A stretch of DNA of 64,000 nt from Fibrobacter sp. (GTDB lineage Bacteria > Fibrobacterota > Fibrobacteria > Fibrobacterales > Fibrobacteraceae): positions 40,104-104,103 of the forward strand of contig JAKSIJ010000008.1 of assembly GCA_024398875.1 (NCBI GenBank), read 5' to 3'. Both the position numbers and the translations under genes were made by a program. The notes under the pieces are model-generated. The model was not told where the DNA came from. It worked only from the letters and a program-made list of their open reading frames with translations, and searched no databases. This document shows, in pieces, positions 32,777-42,600 of the stretch; the stretch's first letter is position 1, and the number at the start of each line of letters is the position of its first letter.

Positions 32777-34186
32777 TTACTTTTTGCAAGCCTTTTTGCA
32801 GCAGCACTTCTTAGCAGGAGCCTTGGCAGCCTTGCGCGGGTCACCGGCATAGACAGCAGCCTTGCCAAGTTCTTCTTCGATGCGGAGGAGGCGGTTGTAC
32901 TTGCAGACGCGGTCGGTACGAGAGAGAGAACCGGTCTTGATCTGGCCAGCAGCGGTACCAACAGCGAGGTCAGCAATGAAGGTGTCTTCGGTTTCGCCGG
33001 AACGGTGAGAAACGATCGGAGCATAGCCTTCGTTCTGAGCGCGCTTGATAGCAGCGAGGGTTTCAGAAACGGAACCAACCTGGTTCACCTTGATGAGGAT
33101 AGCGTTAGCGATGCCAGCCTTGATGCCTTCGTCGAAGATGGTCGGGTTGGTAACGAACAGGTCGTCACCCACGAGGTTGAGCTTGGAACCGAGCTTGTCG
33201 GTCATAACCTTCCAACCTGCCCAGTCAGCTTCATCCAGACCGTCTTCGATGGAGAAGATGGAATACTTGTCGATGAGCTTTTCATAGAGCTTCACCATGT
33301 CAGCAGACTTGAGGGTCTTCTTGGTGGACTTCTTGAAGGTGTAGGTTTCGGGCTTGCCAGCCTTGGTGTTCTTGTCGCAGAATTCAGAAGAAGCAACGTC
33401 AAGAGCGATCTTGATGTCGGTGCCGAACTTGTAACCAGCATTGGTGGTTGCAGTCTTCAGAGCGTCGAGAGCCTTTTCGAGGGTCATAACGCCAGTGATT
33501 TCGTAACCGAACTTGTTCTTAGCCGGCTTGATGCTTACGCCAGGAGCGAAGCCACCTTCGTCACCAACGGTGGTGTCGAAGCCACCCTTCTTAAGGACAG
33601 CCTTAAGAGCGTGGAAGATTTCGGTCACCATCTGGAGACCCTTGGAGAAAGTCTTAGCGCCAACCGGAGCGATCATGAATTCCTGGAAGTCGATCGGAGC
33701 GGAAGAGTGAGCACCGCCGTTGATGACGTTGCACATCGGGCAGGGGAGAGTGAGCTTGGTGGTGCCGTGCATCTTTGCGATGTACTGGTAGAGCGGCATC
33801 TTAGCGTCGTTAGCAGCAGCAACGCAAACAGCCATGGAAACGCCGAGGATAGCGTTTGCACCGAGCTTGTTCTTGAGCATGCGGTTGCCGTCGAGAGCGA
33901 TCATAGCGTCATCAACTTCAACCTGCTTGGAAGGATCCATACCGATGATCTTCTTAGCAATCTTGGTGTTCACATTCTTCACAGCAGTGAGAGTGCCCTT
34001 GCCGAGGTAGGTCTTCTTGTCGCCGTCGCGGAGTTCGCATGCTTCGCGTTCGCCGGTGGAAGCGCCACTCGGAACAGCAGCGTGACCCTTCACGCCGTTT
34101 TCGAGAGTAACATCAACTTCGAGAGAAGGATTGCCACGAGAGTCGAGAATCTGACGGGCAACAACGGATTTAATTTTAGAAGCCAT
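32777..34186 (-). CDS. eno: Enolase with Lys/Cys-rich C-terminal extension
   Basis: Phosphopyruvate hydratase, glycolysis. The 469-residue protein has the standard fold with SRGNPSLEVDV and the flexible loop SGASTGEREA at the N-terminus, NGGAHSSAPIDFQEFMI with the catalytic His, DGLDEADWAGW, and the late VSHRSGETEDTFIADLAVG. The usual length is about 430; the C-terminus continues with an Ala/Lys/Cys-rich tail KAPAKKCCCKKACKK (four Cys). The tail is not part of the enolase fold and could bind metal or nucleic acid, or sit on a surface; this is unknown. It is separated from rpsG by a terminator and has its own promoter region with TATATT. Codon use fits a highly expressed gene. Confidence 0.97.
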   Translation of the reverse strand: MASKIKSVVARQILDSRGNPSLEVDVTLENGVKGHAAVPSGASTGEREACELRDGDKKTYLGKGTLTAVKNVNTKIAKKIIGMDPSKQVEVDDAMIALDGNRMLKNKLGANAILGVSMAVCVAAANDAKMPLYQYIAKMHGTTKLTLPCPMCNVINGGAHSSAPIDFQEFMIAPVGAKTFSKGLQMVTEIFHALKAVLKKGGFDTTVGDEGGFAPGVSIKPAKNKFGYEITGVMTLEKALDALKTATTNAGYKFGTDIKIALDVASSEFCDKNTKAGKPETYTFKKSTKKTLKSADMVKLYEKLIDKYSIFSIEDGLDEADWAGWKVMTDKLGSKLNLVGDDLFVTNPTIFDEGIKAGIANAILIKVNQVGSVSETLAAIKRAQNEGYAPIVSHRSGETEDTFIADLAVGTAAGQIKTGSLSRTDRVCKYNRLLRIEEELGKAAVYAGDPRKAAKAPAKKCCCKKACKK

Positions 34187-34245
34187 TTTTAGCCTTTTTG
34201 TTAGAGTGAAATTTTTTGATGGGTAGAATATAGAAAGAAATAAAA

Positions 34246-34267
34246 ACCCCGTGGTTTAACCACGAGG
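34246..34267 (-). terminator. Terminator of the rpsL-rpsG operon
   Basis: Minus-strand stem CCTCGTGG with CCACGGGG (G-U pair) and a TTAAA loop, then TTTTTATTT. It lies 34 nt after the rpsG stop and separates it from enolase. Confidence 0.85.
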
Positions 34268-34300
34268 TTTTCTCTAGGATAATTCTGTGCTAAACAAGAA

Positions 34301-34777
34301 TTAGAAACGGAAGTGAGCGAAAGCCTTGTTGGCTTCGGCCATCTTGTGCGTATCGTTCTTCTTGCGGACAGCGTTGCCTTCACCGGCCTTAGCGGCAACA
34401 AGTTCAGCAGCGAGACGCTGAGCCATGTTGGGTTCGTTGCGGTTACGAGCAGCGTCGAGGAGCCAGCGAAGAGCAAGAGCCTTGGCGCGATCCGGAGCGA
34501 CTTCCATCGGGACCTGGTAGTTTGCACCACCAACACGACGGGACTTCACTTCCACGCGGGGCTTGATGTTTTCGAGGCACATTTCAAACTTTTCGAGAGC
34601 GGTTTCCTTACCTTCCACCTTCTTGTCGAGGGCTTCGAGGGCAGTGTAAACGATCTGTTCAGCAATAGTCTTCTTGCCTTCCTTGAGGACAACACCCACA
34701 AGTTCAGTCACGAGAGTGGACTTGTAGCGAGGATCCGGGAGGATGGAACGATGGAGAGCCTTTCTTCTTCTAGACAT
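34301..34777 (-). CDS. rpsG: 30S ribosomal protein S7
   Basis: A 158-residue S7, head-domain 16S rRNA organiser. It shows the diagnostic RRRKALHRSILPDPRY N-terminus, GGANYQVPMEV and the ALRWLLDAARNRN helix. It follows rpsL by 11 bp. In most bacteria fusA and tuf come next; here a terminator and enolase follow instead, so the str operon is reduced to S12-S7. Confidence 0.98.
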   Translation of the reverse strand: MSRRRKALHRSILPDPRYKSTLVTELVGVVLKEGKKTIAEQIVYTALEALDKKVEGKETALEKFEMCLENIKPRVEVKSRRVGGANYQVPMEVAPDRAKALALRWLLDAARNRNEPNMAQRLAAELVAAKAGEGNAVRKKNDTHKMAEANKAFAHFRF

Positions 34778-34788
34778 AATTTACCACC

Positions 34789-35178
34789 TTACTTCTTTGC
34801 AGGAGCTGCGCCTTTTTTCTTGACACCGTACTTGGAGCGGCCGTTCTGACGACCGTTCACAGCCTGGGTATCCAGGGCACCACGAATGATGTGATAACGA
34901 ACACCCGGAACATCCTTCACACGACCACCGCGGATGAGCACGATGGAGTGTTCCTGAAGGTTGTGGCCTTCACCAGGGATGTAAGCCGTAACTTCCATCT
35001 TGTTGGAAAGGCGAACACGAGCAATCTTACGAAGAGCAGAGTTCGGCTTCTTCGGAGTGCTGGTGTACACACGAGTGCAGACGCCACGCTTTTGCGGGCA
35101 GGACTTCAAGGCCACGGAAGCGGTCTTGTTGCTGATTTGTTCACGTCCGTTGCGGACGAGCTGTTGAATAGTAGGCAC
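34789..35178 (-). CDS. rpsL: 30S ribosomal protein S12
   Basis: A 129-residue S12 that monitors decoding at the A site. The [12 protein letters not shown]-terminus, [11 protein letters not shown] (Lys43) and [13 protein letters not shown] (Lys88) are intact, the streptomycin-sensitive residues. The C-terminus ends in [10 protein letters not shown], an Ala/Lys tail. A dedicated promoter lies before it, so it is not only transcribed through rpoC. Confidence 0.98.
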   Translation of the reverse strand: MPTIQQLVRNGREQISNKTASVALKSCPQKRGVCTRVYTSTPKKPNSALRKIARVRLSNKMEVTAYIPGEGHNLQEHSIVLIRGGRVKDVPGVRYHIIRGALDTQAVNGRQNGRSKYGVKKKGAAPAKK

Positions 35179-35206
35179 TATTTAATCTCCTAGATTTTGG
35201 AGTGCA

Positions 35207-35234
35207 AATATAGTTCTTTTTCCAAGGTTTTCAA
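35207..35234 (-). promoter_or_regulatory. Promoter of rpsL-rpsG
   Basis: On the minus strand TTGAAA (35234-35229), a 16-nt spacer and TATATT (35212-35207) extended to TATATTTG. It sits between rpoC stop and rpsL start, giving a leader of about 20-25 nt. Confidence 0.65.
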
Positions 35235-35245
35235 GTACTTCCGGC

Positions 35246-38200
35246 TTAATTCTCCGAATCTTCCTCGTCAGAAGCGCCGATTTCGTTATCCAGCATCTGG
35301 ATTCCGCTACCAGCTCCGAGGTAATCCGCAGCCTGAACTGCCTGCAAACGCTTGCGTTCTTCCGCCTCGGCATCCACGTCAGTCACCTGAACATTTCTCA
35401 AGTGACGTGCGCCAGTACCGCACGGAATCAAGCGACCCATGATCACGTTCTCCTTAAGGCCCATGAGGGGGTCAACACTTCCTTCGATGGAAGCGCGCGT
35501 AAGGATCTTAGTGGTTTCCTGGAACGAGCAGGCAGAAATGAAGCTGTCTGTTGCCAAAGAAGCCTTCGTGATACCAAGGAGCATCGGCGTTGCCTTTGCC
35601 ACGACCTTGCCCTGTTCCACCAGGCGGTCGTTGATGACACGGAGACGTGCCTTGGATATTTCTTCGCCCGGAAGAAGTTCAGAATCACCCGATTCCTCAA
35701 TTCTCACCTTACGCATCATCTGGCGAACGATACATTCGATGTGCTTATCAGCGATAGCCACACCTTGCAGGCGATACACAGCCTGGATTTCGTTCACCAA
35801 GTGACGCTGCACTTCTTCAGCGCCGAGAATTTCAAGGATATCGTGCGGATCTGCACTACCTTCACTGATCTTCTGACCAGCACGGACACGGTCACCTTCA
35901 TTGACCGCCAGATGAATACCACGAGGAATCAGCACCTTCTCTTCCTGGTCATCCATCTTAATGATAACTTGCTGGTTGTTACGGACATCTTCACCAATAG
36001 ATACGAGACCGTCTATCGGAGCGAGGTAAGCTCTGTTCTTCGGCATACGAGCTTCGAACAGTTCTGCCACGCGGGGAAGACCACCGGTAATATCGCGGGT
36101 CTTACCAGCAGCACGGGGAAGCTTGGCGAGGGTCTGACCCACCGTCACAGTATCTCCGTCCTTCACTGCCAAGACGGCGCCATCGGGAAGTCCGTAATGA
36201 CCGAGTTTATTTCCGTTAGAATCCATGATAGCGATTGCAGGACTACGACGGCCACGCTTATCGCTAATGACAATCCATGTCTCTACATCGGTATCTTCGT
36301 CCCTTTCAACGCGGAATGTAGCGTTTTCCACCAAGTCCACAAACTGGATCTTGCCGGCCACATTGCTGATGATTGGGCTGTTATAAGGATCCCATTCAAA
36401 CATTTCCTGATCCTTCTTGACGGCTTCGTTGTTAGCCACCTTCAAGATAGAACCATACGGAATCTGATAACGGCCCTTGTTAATGCCAGTCGTATCGATG
36501 ATAACAAGTTCACCCATACGGCTCACCACAATCTTCTGACCGTCATGTTCCACAGTATCTACATCCGTGAGTTCCACATGGCCGTCCACAATAGCCTTCT
36601 TGTTGTTTTCAACAGTCAAGCGGGAGGAAGCACCACCAATATGGAAGGTACGGAGGGTCAGCTGCGTACCCGGTTCACCGATGGACTGTGCAGCGAGCAC
36701 ACCCACAGCTTCACCGAGGTCAACCAAGCGACCCGAAGCAAGCATACGGCCGTAGCACTTGGAGCAAACACCATTGCGAGAATCGCAAGTCAGCACAGAA
36801 CGCATCTTGATGTGTTCAAGACCTGTTGCGCTAATCTTGGGGAGGTCACGTTCAGTGACCAGCTCGCCAGCCTTCACGATAACTTCGCCAGTCACCGGAT
36901 GCTTGATGTCGTCCACAGGGGCACGACCCAAAAGACGTTCTTCCAAAGGAATGACAGTATCGTCACCATCCTTGAAAGCAGAAACTTCAATACCATTCTT
37001 GGTTCCGCAGTCAGCCTCGGTAATCACCAGGTCCTGGCCAACGTCCACAAGACGGCGTGTAAGGTAACCAGCGTCAGCGGTCTTCAAAGCGGTATCAGCC
37101 AAACCCTTACGAGCACCGTGAGAAGAAATGAAGTATTCCATCACGTTCAAGCCTTCACGGAAGCAAGACTTAATCGGGTTTTCGATAACTTCCTGACCAC
37201 CAAGCTGCTTGATAGGCTTCTGCATCAAACCACGCATACCGGAAAGCTGCATAATCTGCTGGCGGCTACCACGAGCACCAGAGTCAGCCATCATGTACAC
37301 CGGGTTGAAACCATCGCGGTCATGGCTGAGCAAATCCCACTGCTTGGCAGCGACATCTGCTGTAGTCTTGGACCAAACGTCAATAATCTGGTTGTAACGT
37401 TCACCATCGGTAATCACACCATCTTCATAGAGGGAGCGGATCTGATTGACCTTTTCGGTGGCAGCATCAAGCATAGCCTGCTTCTCTTCCGGAATCACCA
37501 TTTCGGCGATAGCCACAGAAGAACCAGCGCGGGTTGCCCATGCATAACCATTAGCCTTCAAATCATCCAGATAGTCCACAGTGACGCGGTTGCCCGTGCG
37601 ACGATAGAGGTCGTCGATGGACTTTGCAATAACCTTCTTGCCGAAGGTTTCGTTTGCATAACCGAGAGCATTAGGAACGAATTCATTGAAGATGATACGG
37701 CCAACAGTCGTCTTGATGACGTTGGGTTCCTTCAAAGTGAGGAACTTAATCTTTTCACCAGCCTTGACACTCACTTCCATATTGCCGTTATCGTCGGCAG
37801 TTTCGCGAATGCAGACGGCATCCTTCTCCAAGGCGCCCATATAGACCTTGCGGCCAGCAGGGAGCTTCAGGTACACGGAAGCATTCAGATCCACGACACC
37901 GTTTTCGTAAGCGCGAACGGCTTCGGCAGAATCAAAGAAGTGCATGCCTTCGCCCTTGCGGCCCGGACGGGGCTTGGTCAAGTAGTAAAGACCAAGCACA
38001 ATGTCCTGACCCGGCACAGCGATAGGCTGACCAGAGGCGGGGTGCAAAATGTTGTTGGAAGAAAGCATCAACACGCGGCATTCAAGCTGCGTTTCGAAGC
38101 TAAGCGGAAGGTGCACAGCCATCTGGTCACCATCGAAGTCTGCGTTGAATGCAGTACAAACGAGGGGGTGCAGGCGAATGGCATTACCTTCGATGAGCTT

Positions 38201-39697
38201 CGGATAGAAGGCCTGAATACCCAGACGGTGAAGTGTCGGAGCACGGTTCAGCATCACAGGATGGTCTTCAATGATTTCTTCGAGAATGTCCCAAACTTCA
38301 GGACGTTCAGCGTCCACATATTTCTTTGCAGACTTAAGCGTGTACACAATGCCGTCTTCTTCCAAACGCTGGATGATGAACGGCTTGTAAAGTTCGAGAG
38401 CCATGCGCTTCGGAAGACCACACTGGTGCATCTTGAGTTCCGGGCCCACCACAATGACGGAACGACCGGAGTAGTCAACACGCTTACCGAGGAGGTTCAT
38501 ACGGAAGCGACCCTGCTTACCCTTCAGGAGTTCAGCGAGGCTCTTCATGGGGCGTGCAGCGCCAGTACGTGCGGTACGGCGGCCGCTATCGAACAGCTGG
38601 TCAACAGCTTCCTGCAACATACGCTTTTCGTTGCAGAGAATAACGTTCGGGGCACGGATGTCGATCAACTTCTTCAAGCGGTTGTTACGGTTGATGACAC
38701 GGCGATACAGTTCGTTCAAGTCGGAAGTAGCAAAGCGGCCACCTTCCAGGGGAACGAGAGGACGCAGATCAGGCGGAATCACCGGAAGAACGTCGAGAAT
38801 CATCCAAGACGGCTGGTTTGCAAGCAAACGAGCTTCGTTGGGATACTGCTTGCGGAATTCTTCGTAAGCATCGGCAACGATGAAGGTGGGATTTGCCTGA
38901 GAGTATGCAGCCTTGAATTCGGCAACAGCTTCGGCAAGGCCACGGAGCCAGGGCTGCTGAGAGTCCTGCTTCATTGCCTTTTCAGGATTTTCGTAGTAGC
39001 CACGGAAGCTTTCGCGCTGAGACTTCAAGAAGGAGTCAACGATCTTCAAACGCTTGAGAGCGTCGTCCTGCTTGGTCTTGGACTTGGACTGAGCCTGGAT
39101 ACGGAGCTCTGCGGAGAGAGCGGTCAGGTCAACCTTGTCGAGGAGCTGCTTGATAGCAGATGCACCCATCTTGGCATCGAAGACACGACCTTCGTTGGTC
39201 AAGTCCTGATACTGGGCTTCGTCGATAAGGGTATTGGGATCCAGGTCGGTGGTACCCGGGTCGATCACTACGTACTTTTCGTAGTAGATGATGTTGTCCA
39301 GGTCCTTGGTGGAAAGGTTCAGGAGGGCACCAATGACACAGGGCTGGTTACGTACGAACCAGGTGTGAGTCAGAGGAATAGCCAATTCGATATGGCCCAT
39401 GTACTTACGGCGAACGTTGGAGTGGGTAACTTCCACACCGCAACGGTCACAGACAACACCCTTGTAACGGATGCGCTTGAACTTACCGCAGTTACATTCC
39501 CAGTTCTTAACAGGTCCGAAGATCTTTTCGCAGAAAAGACCATCCTTTTCGGGCTTGAAGGAACGATAGTTGATGGTTTCCGGCTTGGTGACTTCACCGT
39601 GAGACCAGCTACGGATCATTTCCGGAGCAGCAAGGTGAATGCTAATATCACCAGAGTTTTCACGTTCAATTTCGTCGACCATATTACTTATCTCCAT
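35246..39697 (-). CDS. rpoC: DNA-directed RNA polymerase subunit beta'
   Basis: A 1483-residue beta' subunit, somewhat longer than the E. coli 1407. The N-terminal zinc site is CNCGKFKRIRYKGVVCDRCG, the catalytic Mg loop NADFDGDQMAVH, and the second zinc site is CDSRNGVCSKC with a preceding Cys. The ERLLGR region, trigger loop and C-terminal omega-binding part are present. It ends in an acidic tail GASDEEDSEN. It overlaps the rpoB stop region by 14 bp, so the two are translationally coupled. Confidence 0.99.
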   Translation of the reverse strand: MEISNMVDEIERENSGDISIHLAAPEMIRSWSHGEVTKPETINYRSFKPEKDGLFCEKIFGPVKNWECNCGKFKRIRYKGVVCDRCGVEVTHSNVRRKYMGHIELAIPLTHTWFVRNQPCVIGALLNLSTKDLDNIIYYEKYVVIDPGTTDLDPNTLIDEAQYQDLTNEGRVFDAKMGASAIKQLLDKVDLTALSAELRIQAQSKSKTKQDDALKRLKIVDSFLKSQRESFRGYYENPEKAMKQDSQQPWLRGLAEAVAEFKAAYSQANPTFIVADAYEEFRKQYPNEARLLANQPSWMILDVLPVIPPDLRPLVPLEGGRFATSDLNELYRRVINRNNRLKKLIDIRAPNVILCNEKRMLQEAVDQLFDSGRRTARTGAARPMKSLAELLKGKQGRFRMNLLGKRVDYSGRSVIVVGPELKMHQCGLPKRMALELYKPFIIQRLEEDGIVYTLKSAKKYVDAERPEVWDILEEIIEDHPVMLNRAPTLHRLGIQAFYPKLIEGNAIRLHPLVCTAFNADFDGDQMAVHLPLSFETQLECRVLMLSSNNILHPASGQPIAVPGQDIVLGLYYLTKPRPGRKGEGMHFFDSAEAVRAYENGVVDLNASVYLKLPAGRKVYMGALEKDAVCIRETADDNGNMEVSVKAGEKIKFLTLKEPNVIKTTVGRIIFNEFVPNALGYANETFGKKVIAKSIDDLYRRTGNRVTVDYLDDLKANGYAWATRAGSSVAIAEMVIPEEKQAMLDAATEKVNQIRSLYEDGVITDGERYNQIIDVWSKTTADVAAKQWDLLSHDRDGFNPVYMMADSGARGSRQQIMQLSGMRGLMQKPIKQLGGQEVIENPIKSCFREGLNVMEYFISSHGARKGLADTALKTADAGYLTRRLVDVGQDLVITEADCGTKNGIEVSAFKDGDDTVIPLEERLLGRAPVDDIKHPVTGEVIVKAGELVTERDLPKISATGLEHIKMRSVLTCDSRNGVCSKCYGRMLASGRLVDLGEAVGVLAAQSIGEPGTQLTLRTFHIGGASSRLTVENNKKAIVDGHVELTDVDTVEHDGQKIVVSRMGELVIIDTTGINKGRYQIPYGSILKVANNEAVKKDQEMFEWDPYNSPIISNVAGKIQFVDLVENATFRVERDEDTDVETWIVISDKRGRRSPAIAIMDSNGNKLGHYGLPDGAVLAVKDGDTVTVGQTLAKLPRAAGKTRDITGGLPRVAELFEARMPKNRAYLAPIDGLVSIGEDVRNNQQVIIKMDDQEEKVLIPRGIHLAVNEGDRVRAGQKISEGSADPHDILEILGAEEVQRHLVNEIQAVYRLQGVAIADKHIECIVRQMMRKVRIEESGDSELLPGEEISKARLRVINDRLVEQGKVVAKATPMLLGITKASLATDSFISACSFQETTKILTRASIEGSVDPLMGLKENVIMGRLIPCGTGARHLRNVQVTDVDAEAEERKRLQAVQAADYLGAGSGIQMLDNEIGASDEEDSEN

Positions 39698-42600
39698 TGG
39701 TCTGGATGTTCAGACCCAAAGAACGGACTTCGCGGATCATAACGTTAAAGGATTCAGGTACACCCGGCTTCGGAGTGTTCTGACCATGAACGATGGCGTC
39801 ATAGACCTTGGAACGACCCTGGACATCGTCAGACTTGACGGTGAGGAGTTCCTGCAAGGTGTAAGCGGCACCGTAAGCTTCCATAGCCCACACTTCCATT
39901 TCACCGAAGCGCTGACCACCGAACTGGCTCTTACCGCCAAGAGGCTGCTGCGTCACAAGGGCGTAGCTACCGATAGAACGTGCGTGAATCTTATCATCAA
40001 CCAAGTGACCCAGCTTCAGGTAGTACATGTAACCGATAGTCACGGGGTTCAACAGAGCTTCACCAGTCTTTCCATCATAGAGCTTGGCCTTACCGATAAT
40101 CTTATCGTTATCGGGGTCCATTTCGTAGCTCACAATGGGGTTCTTCTGGTAAGCCTTTTCAAGTTCCTTACAAATGTCTTCGAACTTGGCACCATCGAAC
40201 ACAGGCGTAGAAACCTTGAAGCCGAGAGTCTTAGCAGCCCAGCCCAAGTGCACTTCAAGCACCTGACCGATGTTCATACGAGAAGGCACGCCCATTGGAT
40301 TCAAAAGAATCTGGAGGGGACGACCATCTTCGGTAAACGGCATGTCTTCAACCGGAACAATCTTTGCTACGCAACCCTTGTTACCGTGACGACCAGCCAT
40401 CTTGTCACCGATGGAGAGGCAACGCTTCTTGGCGATATAAACCTTGACGCTCTTCAAAACGCCCGGCTTCAGTTCATCGCCCTTCGTCACCTTGTCGATT
40501 TCCTTTTCCATAGTGCGAGTGAGGGTATCCAAGTTGTCGCGAGCCACGAGAACGAGGCTCAAAACCATTTCCTGGAGTTCATCATCGCCAACCACAAATG
40601 TGGAAGCAGGAGAAACCTTGGTCACATCGAGGAATGCCAAATTCTGTTCGTTATAAATCTGGCCTTCGCGGATGAGAAGTTCGTGAGTTTCATTGTCCAT
40701 CACCTTGCCAGCAGCCTTGCCGCCGAGAAGTTCGAACAAGTGTTCACGGCAGGAATCCTTGATCTTGTCAATCTGAGCCTGGAAATTGGTGCGGATTTCT
40801 TCAATCACTTCTGCATCGCGTTCCTTGCTCTTCTTGTCTGCCTTGTCCTTCTTGCTGAAAATGCGAGTTTCAAGAACAACGCCCTTCATTCCCGGAGGAG
40901 CCTTCAAAGAGGAATCGCGGACATCGCCGGCCTTTTCACCGAAGATGGCGCGAAGGAGGCGTTCTTCCGGAGTGAGTTCAGTTTCACCCTTCGGAGTCAC
41001 CTTACCCACGAGGATATCATCCGGACCCACTTCTGCACCCACGCGAATCACGCCGTTTTCGTCGAGATTGCGGAGAGCGTCTTCACCCACATTGGGGATT
41101 TCACGAGTGAGTTCTTCCGGACCACGCTTGGTGTCGCGGACTTCCATTTCGTATTCTTCGATATGGATGGAAGTGAAGGTATCCTTAATGGCGAGCTCTT
41201 CAGAAATAATCACAGCGTCTTCGTAGTTGTAACCATTCCAGGGGAGGAAGCCAATCAAAATGTTCTTACCGAGAGCCAGTTCACCGTGATCGGTAGAGAC
41301 ACCGTCAGCCAGCACATCGCCAGCCTTCACGAAGTCGCCCACATTCACGATAGGCTTCTGGTTAATGCAGGAATCCTGGTTACTGCGTTCAAACTTGCGG
41401 AGAACGTAGTTGTCAATAGGATCCTTGCCGAGGAATTCATAGTTTTCGCCGAGACCGGTAAGAGGCACAAAGTTGCCATCCACCATGTTGCCGCGCTGCA
41501 CAGTCACCGTGCGAGCATCAACGAAGGTCACCTTACCATCGTGCTTGGCGCGAACAACCGTACCCGAATCAAGAGCGGCACGGCGTTCAAGGCCAGTACC
41601 CACCACAGGGGCTTCTGCACGGAGCAGAGGCACAGCCTGGCGCTGCATGTTAGAACCCATCAATGCGCGGTTAGCATCGTCATGTTCCAAGAACGGAATA
41701 AGACCTGCAGCCACAGACACAATCTGCATGGGAGCCACGTCCATCAAATGGATGCGTTCCACATCGCGGTCGCCAATGGTGATGCTGTCCTGACGGAGCA
41801 CATGAGGATATTCACTCTTGTCGCGAACGATGACGTATTCTTCTGCGAAGCGATTGTCGTCGGTAAGTTCGGTGGAAGCCGGAGCCACCTTGAAGGAATC
41901 TTCTTCGTCAGCAGTGAGGTACGTGATAAAGTCAGAAACAACCTGTTCAATCTGGTCGCTCACCTGGGTGTAATCCGGAGTTCCCTTGAAGTCATCCAGC
42001 ACGAAGCCGTTCTTCATGAAGGACACATTACCTTCTGCATCCTTAATCTGGAACACCTTGTTCACGAAGCTGTCGAACAGATCGCGTTGACGGTTGTCGA
42101 GGTTCATGCGAACTTCATCTTTTTCCTTGTTGGAGATTTCCAGCTGCACAAAGAGATGAGGATCATGAACGAAGCCCTTGAAAATGCCGAAATGCCAGCT
42201 GTCTTCAGGGAACTTGCAAATGTTACCCTTGGCATCCTTGAAGTCTACGAGACCCACAATGCGGTACGGGGTTTCGATGAAGCCGAAGTGGTTCACCACG
42301 GCATAGGAAGCGAGGGAGTTGATAAGACCGATGTTCGGGCCTTCCGGAGTTTCGATCGGGCAGAGACGGCCGTAGTGAGTGTAGTGCACGTCACGGACTT
42401 CGAAGCCTGCGCGTTCGCGGGAAAGACCACCAGGACCAAGAGCGGAGAGACGACGCTTGTGAGTGAGCTCAGAAAGCGGGTTCATCTGGTCCATAAACTG
42501 AGAAAGCTGGCTAGAACCGAAGAAAGCCTGGACCACGGTAGACACCATACGGGTATTCACCAAGTCACGAGGAGTCGTCTGTTCTTCGTCAGAATGGAGA

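Noticed and set aside
35402..39742. Very long plus-strand open frames opposite rpoC and rpoB (over 1400 codons each)
   Set aside because: They mirror the strong codon bias of rpoB and rpoC; translations are Thr/His-rich with no domain, and the true genes on the other strand are certain.
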